Assembly: GCF_003417535.1 (NCBI RefSeq)
Contig: NZ_QVLS01000005.1
Location: 255,501-319,500, forward strand
From: Hydrogenophaga borbori
GTDB taxonomy: Bacteria; Pseudomonadota; Gammaproteobacteria; Burkholderiales; Burkholderiaceae_C
Reading direction: 5' to 3'
DNA: 64,000 bases
The stretch's first letter is position 1. Each line of letters begins with the position of its first letter. A model generated the notes under the pieces. The model searched no databases. It worked only from the letters and a program-made list of their open reading frames with translations, and had not been told where the DNA came from. Below, piece by piece: positions 1-7,684 of the stretch. The position numbers and the translations under genes were made by a program.

Positions 1-2
1 CG

Positions 3-404
3 GGCCCGAGCGCAGCCGCCGACAAGGAACTGAGCTGCAAGCTCACATTCACGTCCAGGCAGTGGTCGGCCGTGTACTCGAGCGCCGAGGGCGAGGGCAC
101 GGTGAGCTGCGACAACGGCGCATCCCTGCCGGTGACCATCAGCGCGAAGGGCATCGGCCTGACCGCGGGGAAATGGAAGATCACCGATGGCACGGGCAAG
201 TTCACCCACGTGTCCGCGATCGAGGACGTGCTGGGCAGCTACCTGGCGGTCAGCGGCGACGCCGGCGTGGCCAAGGCGGGCACCGCGCAGGTGCTGACCA
301 AGGGCAAGGTGTCGCTGGCGCTGGCGGGCAAAGGCGAAGGCTTCGACCTCGGCATCGCCATCAGCGACTTCAAGATCGCCAAGCGCGCGGCCGAAGCGAA
401 GTAG
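3..404 (+). CDS. Secreted hypothetical protein (5' end outside window)
   Basis: The open frame runs in from the left edge, so the true start is upstream; the first GTG inside it (72) is probably internal. The visible part opens with an Ala-rich stretch ending A-A-A-D, which looks like the end of a signal peptide. A small beta-rich domain follows, with two cysteines (ELSCKL, TVSCDNG) that could form a disulfide in the periplasm. The C-terminus is Lys/Ala-rich. I do not recognise a named family. It converges on the DHH gene with about 65 bp between the two stops and has no visible functional link to it. Confidence 0.7.
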   Translation, partial: GPSAAADKELSCKLTFTSRQWSAVYSSAEGEGTVSCDNGASLPVTISAKGIGLTAGKWKITDGTGKFTHVSAIEDVLGSYLAVSGDAGVAKAGTAQVLTKGKVSLALAGKGEGFDLGIAISDFKIAKRAAEAK

Positions 405-471
405 ACGAGGCGGACCGCGCCGCCGCGCACGGCCACAGGGTCCGCGCCACGCCGGGTGGGGTTTGCGCGCC

Positions 472-1458
472 CTAAAGGGGCGGGGCCGCAACGGGCCCGC
501 CGGTGCCGAAGGCCTGTTCGAACGCGGCGAGAAAGGCCGCCAGGCGCGCGCGCGGCAAGCGGTCGATGCCGGCCGCCCCCGCGCGGCCCCCGCCACCGAA
601 GCCGCGACACAGGCGGTCCGCGTGCGGCCGCTGCCGGGGCGCCCGCACGTTCACCATGAAGGCGTCGTCCCCGGCCGCGCGCAGCACCGCGCAAGCCCGC
701 CCGGGTTCGCGCTCGATGCAGCGGTAGGCCAGGCTGCCCTGCACGCGCCGCGCCCAGGCCTCGTCGGGCAGCTCATACACCAAACCGGCGGCCAAGCGCC
801 AGCGCGGCGCCAGCGCGTCGGCGCGCTCAAGGTCCTGGCGGCGGCGTTCGATCAGCGCGGCGGCCACGGGCTCGCACCGCAGAAAGTCCAGCGGGGTGGC
901 GTGCGCCCGCATGAGGCCGTGCAGCGCGGCCGGCGCGATCAGCACGTCGGCCTCGGACTCGCCATAGGCGTTGTGGTTGATGGCTTCGCCGAGCGTGCGC
1001 AGCGTGGCCAGGTGCGGGTCGTCCAGCCCCGCCGCGTGACCGAGCGCGCGCGCGCTCGCGCCCATGCCGTCGCCGAAGGCGCCGGTGACGGCCCAGGCCG
1101 CGTGCGGCCCCCCCAGGTGGCGGTGCACGATGAGGCTGGTGCAGCGCGTGGGTGCGGTCTCGATCACGAGGGTCAGGGCGGGGTGGCGCGGCAGGGGGTC
1201 GTCGCCGGCGTGGTGGTGGTCGAAGTACTCGATGCGCACGCCGCGCGCCAGCAAGTCCAGCAGGGGCGTGCGGTTGCGCGCGAGGGAGATGTCGAGCACC
1301 GTGACCGTGTCGCCCGGGCCGGCGTCCACGCGCTCGAGCAGCGCGATCTCGCGCTTGAGGCCGGTCACCAACTGCGATTCGCGCGGCCGCGCCAGGCGCA
1401 GCTGCTGCAGCGCGCACAGGCCGTCGGCGTCGCCATTGAACACGTCCCAGTGGTTCAA
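472..1458 (-). CDS. DHH-family phosphoesterase-like protein
   Basis: A 328-residue protein with the metal-binding motifs of the DHH phosphoesterase superfamily: NGDADGLCA near the N-terminus, a conserved D in VLDIS, and the signature F-D-H-H-H about 80 residues in. Relatives hydrolyse phosphodiesters of nucleotides or short oligonucleotides (RecJ, NrnA, cyclic-di-AMP hydrolases); the substrate here is unknown. The start is a TTG that overlaps the stop of the preceding gene (TTGA), so translation is probably coupled. It is the last gene of the leftward unit phaC - acyl-CoA ligase/GNAT - DHH, and so probably shares the FNR-type promoter about 4.5 kb upstream. Confidence 0.85.
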   Translation of the reverse strand: MNHWDVFNGDADGLCALQQLRLARPRESQLVTGLKREIALLERVDAGPGDTVTVLDISLARNRTPLLDLLARGVRIEYFDHHHAGDDPLPRHPALTLVIETAPTRCTSLIVHRHLGGPHAAWAVTGAFGDGMGASARALGHAAGLDDPHLATLRTLGEAINHNAYGESEADVLIAPAALHGLMRAHATPLDFLRCEPVAAALIERRRQDLERADALAPRWRLAAGLVYELPDEAWARRVQGSLAYRCIEREPGRACAVLRAAGDDAFMVNVRAPRQRPHADRLCRGFGGGGRAGAAGIDRLPRARLAAFLAAFEQAFGTGGPVAAPPL

Positions 1459-4145
1459 GGCGCGGCCTGGTCGGCGGGGCCGGTGGGCGGCGGGCCGAGC
1501 GCCAGCCGCAGCTCCAGCGTGCCGTCGGCGCTGCCGCGCATGCCGAAGCCGATCGCGCGCGCCAGGTTCACCATGCCGTGGTTGCCTTCGAGGCACCAGC
1601 CCACCAACTGGCGCGTGCCGCGCGCGCGCAGGTGGTCGATCAGCATCCCCAGCAGCGCGAGGCCCAGGCCGCGGCGCTGCCAGGGCCGCGCCACCTGCAC
1701 CGCGAACTCGGCGGTGTCGTTGTCGGGGTCGCAGGCGGCGCGCGCCTCGCCGCACAGGGTGTCGCCGGACAGGGCGATGAAGCACATCTCGCGCTCGTAG
1801 TCGATCTGGCAGTAGCGCGCCAGCTCGCTGGGCGGTACCTCGCGGCGCGTGAAGAAGAAGCGCAGGCGCAGCTCCTCGGGCGAGCAGGCGGCGTAGAAGC
1901 GCGCGAGCCGTTCGCCGTCCTCCGGCCGGATCGGCCGCAGCTGGAGCGCTTCGCCGTCGATGACGGTGACGCGCTCCAGGCCCGAGGGGTAGGGGCGCAG
2001 CGCCAGGTGCGCGCCGTCGCGCGTGGTCGCGGCGGGGCGCACGCGCACGCGCGCGTCCAGCGCCAGCGCGCCCTCGGCGTCGACCAGCAGGGGGTTGATG
2101 TCGAGCTCGGCCACCGGCGCGAGGTCGCTGGCCAGCTGGCTCAGGCGCAGCAGCACGTCGACGACCGCGTCGATGTTCGCCGGGGGCCGCGAGCGGTAGC
2201 CGCGCAGCAGGCGGGCGACGCGCGTGCGGCCAATGAGATCGCGCGCCAGCACGGCGTTGAGCGGCGGCAGCGCGATCGCGCGGTCCGCCCGCACCTCCAC
2301 CGCCGTGCCGCCTTCGCCGAACAGCAGCACCGGCCCGAACACCGGGTCGCTGGCGATGCCGACGATGGTCTCGACCGCCAGCGGGCGGTGCGCCATGGCC
2401 TGCACGGTGAAGCCGGTGAGGTGGGCGTCCGGGCGCGCCAGCGCCACGCGCTCGCGCATGGCCTGCGCCTGGGCGCGCAGCTGCGAGGCGTCGGCCACGT
2501 CCAGCACCACGCCGCCCACGTCGGATTTGTGCAGCACCTCGGGCGAGACGATCTTGAGCGCGACCGGGTAGCCGATGCGCGCGGCCGCGGCGAGCGCGGC
2601 GTCCAGGTCGGGCACGCGCTCGGTGGCCACGCAGGGAATGCCGTAGGCGCCCAGCAGGCGCTTGGCGTCGAGTTCGTCGAGCCAGTCGCGCCCGCCCGCC
2701 AGGGCGGCTTGCACCAGGGCGCGCGCGCCGTCGCGGTCGGGGTAGTGCAGCTCGGGTCGCGACTCGGGCAACTGCAGCAGCGCGGCCTGCGCGGCCTGGT
2801 GGTCGCGCAGCTGCAGCCAGGCCGCGGTGGCGTTCTCGGGCGTGTCGTAGCAGGCCACGCCCTGCGCGTCGAACAGCTCGCGCGCGCCGGCCACGCGCTG
2901 GCCGCCGAGCCAGCAGGCCAGCACCGGCCGGTCGGCACCGCGCAGCAAGGGCAGGCAGGCCTGGGCGATGTCGGTCGGCGAGGCGATGGCGGTGGGCGCG
3001 TGCATGAACAGCAGGCCGTCCACCTCGGGCGCGGCGAGCAGCACCCGCAGCGCGTCCAGGTAGCGCTGCGGCGGGGCGTCGCCAATGATGTCCACCGGGT
3101 TGCCGCGCGACCAGTTGGCCGGCAGGCAGGCATTCAGCGCAGCCAGCGTGTCGGGCGCGAGCGTGGCGAGTTCGCCGCTGCCCAGGGTGTCGGCGGCGAG
3201 CACGCCGGCGCCACCGCCGTTGGTGAGCACGGCCAGGCGCGGGCCGCGCCAGCGGTGCACGCGCGCCAGCGTCTGTGCGGCGTCGAATAGGGCCTCCAGC
3301 GTGTCCACGCGCAGCATGCCGGCGCGCCGCACGGCGGCGTCGAACACCGGGTCGGAGCCCGCGAGCGCACCGGTGTGGGAGGCGGCGGCGCGCGCGCCGT
3401 CGGGGCGCCGGCCCGACTTCACCAGCACCACGGGCTTGTTGCGCGCGGCCGCGCGCGCGGCCGACATGAACTTGCGCGCCTGCTTGACCGACTCGATGTA
3501 GAGCAGGATGGCGCGCGTGCGGGGGTCGCTGCCGAGGTAGTCGAGCAGGTCGCCGAAGTCCACGTCGGCGCTGTCGCCGAGCGAGACGAAATGCGAGAAG
3601 CCGACGCCGCGCGCGTTGGCCCAATCGAGCATGGCCGTGGCCAGCGCGCCCGACTGCGTGACGAAGGCCAGTTCGCCCTGGCGCGCCTGGCCCGGCGCGA
3701 AGCTGGCGTTGAGCGCCTGCCCCGGCACCAGGGCGCCGATGCAGTTGGGCCCGAGCACGCGCAGCAGATGGGGCCGGGCGGCGTCGAGCATGGCCTGTTC
3801 CAGGCTGCGGCCGTCGCTGGTGCGGCCTTCGCGCAGGCCGGCGGTGAGCACGATGGCCGCGCGCGTGCCGCGGCGGCCCAGCTGGTCCACCAGCTCGGGC
3901 ACGCTGGCCGCCGGCGTGCAGATCACCGCGAGCTCGGGCGCCTGCGGCAGCGCGTCCACGCCGGTGAACACGGGTGCGCCGTCCAGTTCGAAGGGCTGGC
4001 GGTTCACCGCCCACAGCGGCCCGGCGAAGCCGCCTTCGCGCAGGTTGCGCCAGACCAGCGCGCCCACGCCGTCCGCCCGGCGCGAGACGCCGATCACCGC
4101 CACGCTGCGCGGCTGGAACAGGTGCTCGAGGTGGCGAACGCTCAT
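1455..4145 (-). CDS. ADP-forming acetate-CoA ligase / GNAT fusion (Pat/PatZ-like protein lysine acetyltransferase)
   Basis: An 896-residue fusion. Residues 1-130 are a CoA-binding Rossmann domain (SVAVIGVS), 150-450 are succinyl-CoA-synthetase-like with the SHTGALAG active-site His region, about 480-690 are ATP-grasp (LKIVSPEVLHKSDVGGV), and about 730-890 are a GNAT domain (RRGLGLALL acetyl-CoA loop). This is the layout of bacterial protein acetyltransferases such as PatZ/Pka (YfiQ), where the ligase half often only senses acyl-CoA. The retained His loop leaves real ligase activity possible. The ATG was chosen because GGAGG lies about 8 nt ahead; a longer frame has no such site. It follows phaC by 61 bp. 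I infer acetylation control of acetyl-CoA enzymes when PHB metabolism changes. Confidence 0.9.
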   Translation of the reverse strand: MSVRHLEHLFQPRSVAVIGVSRRADGVGALVWRNLREGGFAGPLWAVNRQPFELDGAPVFTGVDALPQAPELAVICTPAASVPELVDQLGRRGTRAAIVLTAGLREGRTSDGRSLEQAMLDAARPHLLRVLGPNCIGALVPGQALNASFAPGQARQGELAFVTQSGALATAMLDWANARGVGFSHFVSLGDSADVDFGDLLDYLGSDPRTRAILLYIESVKQARKFMSAARAAARNKPVVLVKSGRRPDGARAAASHTGALAGSDPVFDAAVRRAGMLRVDTLEALFDAAQTLARVHRWRGPRLAVLTNGGGAGVLAADTLGSGELATLAPDTLAALNACLPANWSRGNPVDIIGDAPPQRYLDALRVLLAAPEVDGLLFMHAPTAIASPTDIAQACLPLLRGADRPVLACWLGGQRVAGARELFDAQGVACYDTPENATAAWLQLRDHQAAQAALLQLPESRPELHYPDRDGARALVQAALAGGRDWLDELDAKRLLGAYGIPCVATERVPDLDAALAAAARIGYPVALKIVSPEVLHKSDVGGVVLDVADASQLRAQAQAMRERVALARPDAHLTGFTVQAMAHRPLAVETIVGIASDPVFGPVLLFGEGGTAVEVRADRAIALPPLNAVLARDLIGRTRVARLLRGYRSRPPANIDAVVDVLLRLSQLASDLAPVAELDINPLLVDAEGALALDARVRVRPAATTRDGAHLALRPYPSGLERVTVIDGEALQLRPIRPEDGERLARFYAACSPEELRLRFFFTRREVPPSELARYCQIDYEREMCFIALSGDTLCGEARAACDPDNDTAEFAVQVARPWQRRGLGLALLGMLIDHLRARGTRQLVGWCLEGNHGMVNLARAIGFGMRGSADGTLELRLALGPPPTGPADQAAP

Positions 4146-4206
4146 GGGACGACCCTCCGTGCGGCGCACTGGGGGGCTGAGCGCCTGGGGAACGGCCCAG
4201 CGGCGC

Positions 4207-5976
4207 TCATTCGCTCACCTCCGCCGCGGGGTCGAACACGTAGGTGCCCGGCGCGGGCACGGCATGGCCGCGCACGCGCAAGCCCGACACGGTCCGGGCC
4301 TTCACCCGGCGCGAGGAGTGCGCGGCCAGCCATCGCTGCCAGTGCGGCCACCACGAACCCGGCGAGGCTTTCGCCTGCGCGAGCCAGTCCTGCGGGTCGG
4401 CCGGCGCCGCGCGCGGCGCCCACTCGCCCACGCGGTAGGAGGCCTCGGGGCTGGCCAGCGGCCCCTCGGGCGGGCTCACGATGCCCACGTTGTGGCCGCC
4501 CGAACTCAGCACGAAGTGGGCGTTCGAGTGCGTCAGGCGCATCAGCTTGTAGACCGATGTCCAGGGCGAGACGTGGTCGCGCTCGGTGGCCAGCAGGTAG
4601 AGCGGAACGCGGATGCGGTCCAGGTCGACCGGCTCGCCGCGCACGCGGTAGCGGCCTTCGGCCAGGTCGTTGTGCAGGTACAGGCGGCGCAGGTACTCGC
4701 TGTGCATGCGCGCGGGCAGGCGCGTGGCGTCCGCGTTCCAGGCGCGCAGCGGCGTCACGGGCGTGTGCGCGCCCATCAGGTACTCGTGGACCAGCTTGGA
4801 CCACACCAGGTCCTTGGAGTTGATGAGCTGGAAGGCCCCGGCCATGCGCTGGCCGTCGAGGTAGCCGCGCTCGGCCATGATGTCCTCCAGGAAGGCGATC
4901 TGGCTTTCGTCGATGAACAGCCCCAGCTCGCCGGGTTCCTGGAAGTCCACCTGCGCGGCCAGCAGCGTCAGGCTGCGCAGGCCCGGGTCGCCGCGCGCGC
5001 CGAGCAGGGCCGCCGCCATGGACAGCAGGGTGCCGCCCAGGCAGTAGCCCATGGCGTGCACGCCTGCGCCGGGGCAGCGCTCCTGCACCGCCGCCAATGC
5101 CTGCAGCACGCCGAGGTCCAGGTAGTCGTCCATGCCGAGGCCGGCGTCGGCGCTGCCCGGGTTGCGCCAGGACACCATGAACACGGTGTGGCCCTGAGAA
5201 ACCAGGTAGCGCACCAGCGAGTCGTCCGGCGTCAGGTCGAGGATGTAGAACTTCATGATCCACGAGGGCACCACCAGCACCGGTTCGCGCCACACCGTGG
5301 GCGTGGCGGGGGTGTACTGGATCAGCTCGATCAGGTGGTTGCGCATCACCACCTGGCCCGGCGTGAGCGCGAGCGCCCGACCAGGTTCGAAGGCCTGCAG
5401 CCCGCGCGCCTCCCCGCCCGAGGCCACGGCCATGGCGTCGCGCGCCCAGTTCGCCGCGCCGCTGGCGAGGTTGGCGCCGCCGGTGCGCAGTGTTTCCTGC
5501 AGCACCTGCGGGTTGGTCAGCGGCGAGTTGGACGGCGACAGCATGTCCAGCCACTGGCGCGCCACGAAGGCCGTCACCTCCTCGTGGTGGCGCGAGACGC
5601 CGCGCACGCCGTGCGTGGCCTCGTCCCACCAGCGCTCCTGCAGCAGGAAGCCCTGGGCCAGCGCGTTGAAGGGAAAGTGCCGCCACTCGGGCCGGCTGAA
5701 GCGCTTGTCCTGGGGCGCGGGCGTCACGCAGTTCTCGCACGGGCCCTGGGCGGCGCGCCAGAGGTAGTGCGCCCAGGCTTGCGCCTTGTGCAGCGCGCTG
5801 GCCGACAGCTGCGCCTGCCGGGTGGGCGACACCAGGAGGTGCAGCCACCAGTCGGCCTGGGCCTGCGCCAGCGCGACCGGCGACAGGCCGTTGGACAGCC
5901 GGGCGAGCCACAGCTTGAGCGGCAGGTCCATGGGCGGCGGGCCGGTCGTCGTCGGCGGCGGGTCGTCGGTTCGCAT
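4207..5976 (-). CDS. phaC: Poly(3-hydroxyalkanoate) synthase, class I-like
   Basis: A 589-residue alpha/beta-hydrolase-fold polymerase that joins 3-hydroxyacyl-CoA units into PHA granules. The lipase-like box GYCLGGT carries the catalytic Cys312; Asp467 (TERDHVSPW) and His495 (SGGHNVGIVSPP) complete the triad, with spacing close to that of the Ralstonia enzyme. The N-terminal third matches the PhaC N-domain. The start is uncertain. The FNR-type promoter predicted at 5983-6023 would put the first transcribed base next to this ATG, so the internal ATG at 5931 (MDLPLKLW) may be used instead. No phaA, phaB or phaR gene lies nearby, so this is probably a secondary synthase tied to low oxygen. A phasin gene sits in the same region. 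Confidence 0.93.
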   Translation of the reverse strand: MRTDDPPPTTTGPPPMDLPLKLWLARLSNGLSPVALAQAQADWWLHLLVSPTRQAQLSASALHKAQAWAHYLWRAAQGPCENCVTPAPQDKRFSRPEWRHFPFNALAQGFLLQERWWDEATHGVRGVSRHHEEVTAFVARQWLDMLSPSNSPLTNPQVLQETLRTGGANLASGAANWARDAMAVASGGEARGLQAFEPGRALALTPGQVVMRNHLIELIQYTPATPTVWREPVLVVPSWIMKFYILDLTPDDSLVRYLVSQGHTVFMVSWRNPGSADAGLGMDDYLDLGVLQALAAVQERCPGAGVHAMGYCLGGTLLSMAAALLGARGDPGLRSLTLLAAQVDFQEPGELGLFIDESQIAFLEDIMAERGYLDGQRMAGAFQLINSKDLVWSKLVHEYLMGAHTPVTPLRAWNADATRLPARMHSEYLRRLYLHNDLAEGRYRVRGEPVDLDRIRVPLYLLATERDHVSPWTSVYKLMRLTHSNAHFVLSSGGHNVGIVSPPEGPLASPEASYRVGEWAPRAAPADPQDWLAQAKASPGSWWPHWQRWLAAHSSRRVKARTVSGLRVRGHAVPAPGTYVFDPAAEVSE

Positions 5977-5982
5977 GCCGCC

Positions 5983-6023
5983 ATGATCGGCCCCGGCCGC
6001 CGCGCGCGCTTGCGCTATGTCAA
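5983..6023 (-). promoter_or_regulatory. FNR/ANR-type promoter for phaC operon
   Basis: The 14-bp box TTGACATAGCGCAA (read leftward, 6010-6023) has the TTG-N8-CAA form of FNR/ANR sites. A possible -10, GATCAT (5983-5988), lies 31 bp from the box centre, which is class II spacing. The predicted first base is near 5975. The -10 is weaker than those of the sister promoters, so the assignment is inferred from position. Confidence 0.6.
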
Positions 6024-6069
6024 GGGCGGCGCGGATCGGGCTTGCGCCGCGCCCGGGGGCGTCTAGCAT
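6010..6069 (+). promoter_or_regulatory. Putative FNR-type promoter for alcohol dehydrogenase
   Basis: Read rightward, the same box (TTGCGCTATGTCAA, 6010-6023) lies 50 bp from a -10-like TAGCAT (6064-6069). A -35-like TTGCGC (6042-6047) sits 16 bp before that -10. This resembles class I placement near -61, so one box could serve both divergent genes. Weaker evidence than for the class II promoters. Confidence 0.45.
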
Positions 6070-6129
6070 GGGCCGGACGGGAAGCGCCGCCGCCGGGGCG
6101 CGCGCCACACCCCGCGCGGAGGGAGTCCA

Positions 6130-7134
6130 TTGAGCGTTTCGAGCATGCGGGCCATGGCCATCGACGCCGCCACCCGGCAACTGGTGCCGGTGCGCCGGCC
6201 CGTGCCCGTGCCCGGCCCGCGCGAGGTGCTCCTGCGCGTGCGCGCCTGCGGGGTGTGCCGCACCGACCTGCACATCATCGACGGCGAACTGCCGCGGCGC
6301 GAACCGTCGGCCGTGCCGGGCCACGAGGTGGTGGGCGAGGTGGTGGGCCTGGGGCCGCAGGCGCGGCGCTTCGTGCCGGGACAGCGCGTGGGCGTCGGCT
6401 GGCTGGGCCGAAGCTGCGGGGCCTGCCCCTTTTGCGCCATGGCGCGCGAGAACCTGTGCGATGCGCCGCTGTTCACCGGCTACGACCGCGACGGCGGCTA
6501 CGCCGAGTACTGCGTGGCCGACGAGCGTTTCTGCTTTGCCCTGCCCGAGGGCGTCGACGACCTGCACGCCGCGCCGCTGCTGTGCGCGGGGCTGATCGGC
6601 ATGCGCGCCTGGCGGCTGGCGGGCGGGCGCCGGCCGGCGCGCCTGGGCCTGTGGGGCTTCGGCGCCGCGGCGCACATCGTGTGCCAGATCGCGGTCGCGC
6701 AGGGACAGCAGGTGCACGCCTTCACGCGGCCCGGCGATGCGGCGGCGCAGGCCTTCGCGCGCCGCCTGGGCGCGCACTGGGCGGGCGCCAGCACCGAGGC
6801 GCCGCCGGACGGGCTGGACGCGGCGCTGATCTTCGCGCCCGACGGCGCCCTGGTGCCGGCGGCGCTCGCGGCCGTGCGCAAGGGCGGCGTGGTGGTGTGC
6901 GCGGGCATCCACATGAGCACCATCCCGGCCTTCGACTACCGCCTGCTGTGGGGCGAGCGCGAACTGCGGTCGGTGGCCAACCTCACGCGCGACGACGGCG
7001 AAGCCTTTTTCCACCTGCTGCGCGAGGTGCCCGTGCAGACCCACGTGCAGGCCTTTGCGCTGGAGGAGGCGCAGGCCGCGGTGCAGGCGCTGCGCGACGG
7101 GCGGCTGCAGGGCGCGGCGGTGCTGGTGCCCTGA
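6130..7134 (+). CDS. Zinc-dependent alcohol dehydrogenase (MDR family)
   Basis: A 334-residue medium-chain dehydrogenase/reductase. Catalytic-zinc ligands are Cys43 (GVCRTD) and His65 in the GHE motif. A structural zinc site is formed by Cys96, 99, 102 and 110. The nucleotide-binding turn GFGAAAH follows in the Rossmann half. Such enzymes interconvert alcohols and aldehydes with NAD(H); in this setting reoxidation of NADH under low oxygen is a reasonable inference. The TTG start is preferred to the ATG 15 nt downstream because GGAGGGAGT sits 4-11 nt before it. Divergent from phaC over a 153-bp gap that holds an FNR-type box. Confidence 0.9.
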   Translation: MSVSSMRAMAIDAATRQLVPVRRPVPVPGPREVLLRVRACGVCRTDLHIIDGELPRREPSAVPGHEVVGEVVGLGPQARRFVPGQRVGVGWLGRSCGACPFCAMARENLCDAPLFTGYDRDGGYAEYCVADERFCFALPEGVDDLHAAPLLCAGLIGMRAWRLAGGRRPARLGLWGFGAAAHIVCQIAVAQGQQVHAFTRPGDAAAQAFARRLGAHWAGASTEAPPDGLDAALIFAPDGALVPAALAAVRKGGVVVCAGIHMSTIPAFDYRLLWGERELRSVANLTRDDGEAFFHLLREVPVQTHVQAFALEEAQAAVQALRDGRLQGAAVLVP

Positions 7135-7156
7135 GCGGTGGGCGGGCGCGCGCAGC

Positions 7157-7198
7157 TTGCGCCACATCAACAAGCGCCGCGCGGGCGCGGCCTAGAGT
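7157..7198 (+). promoter_or_regulatory. FNR/ANR-type class II promoter (hsp20)
   Basis: Box TTGCGCCACATCAA (7157-7170) and -10 element TAGAGT (7193-7198), with 32 bp between centres. This fits activation from -41.5, with the first base near 7205 and a 48-nt leader to the hsp20 ATG. Confidence 0.75.
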
Positions 7199-7252
7199 GA
7201 AACCGCGTCACACAGTGCGCACCCGATTCCACTATCTGATGAGGACACCACC

Positions 7253-7684
7253 ATGAGCAATCTTCGCCTGCTGGACCCGATGTTCAGCGACTCGTTCGAC
7301 AACGCCATGCGCCGCTTCTTCTCCCCGGCGACCTTCGACATGGAGCCCGCGCCCCTGCTCAAGATGCGCGTGGACGTGACGGAGAACGACAAGGCCTACG
7401 AGGTCAAGGCCGACATCCCCGGCGTGAAAAAGGACGACATCAACGTGCGCATCGATGGCAACGTGGTGCAGATCGATGCCGAGGCGCGCAGCGAGAAGGA
7501 GACCAAGGGCAACGGCGACAAGGTGCTGCGCAGCGAACGCTACCAGGGCACCATCTCGCGCACCTTCAGCCTGGCCAACGACGTCGACGAGGCCAAGGTG
7601 GACGCGCGCTACGCCGACGGCGTGCTGACGCTGACGCTGCCCAAGAAGGCCACCGCAGGCGCGCGCAAGATCGCCATCCAGTGA
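7253..7684 (+). CDS. Hsp20/alpha-crystallin family small heat-shock protein
   Basis: A 143-residue ATP-independent holdase chaperone. The alpha-crystallin domain spans about residues 40-143 and includes the conserved GVLTLTLPK segment near the end; the short N-terminal arm is rich in Phe and Arg (MRRFFSPATF). There is no C-terminal I-x-I tail beyond the final KIAIQ. The ATG has a GAGGA site upstream. The stop overlaps the GTG of the next gene by 4 nt, so the two are translationally coupled. Its promoter carries an FNR-type box, not a heat-shock signal that I can see, so induction by oxygen limitation is inferred. Confidence 0.92.
   Translation: MSNLRLLDPMFSDSFDNAMRRFFSPATFDMEPAPLLKMRVDVTENDKAYEVKADIPGVKKDDINVRIDGNVVQIDAEARSEKETKGNGDKVLRSERYQGTISRTFSLANDVDEAKVDARYADGVLTLTLPKKATAGARKIAIQ

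Noticed and set aside
472..4014. Single 1180-residue leftward frame
   Set aside because: It is the DHH gene frame running on into an alternate frame of the upstream ligase gene; upstream of 1458 it has no family motifs and is Arg/Ala/Pro-rich as expected of shadow frames in GC-rich DNA.
6042..6055. Second FNR-type box in the phaC/adh gap (TTGCGCCGCGCCCG)
   Set aside because: The right half lacks TCAA; it fits better as a -35-like element.
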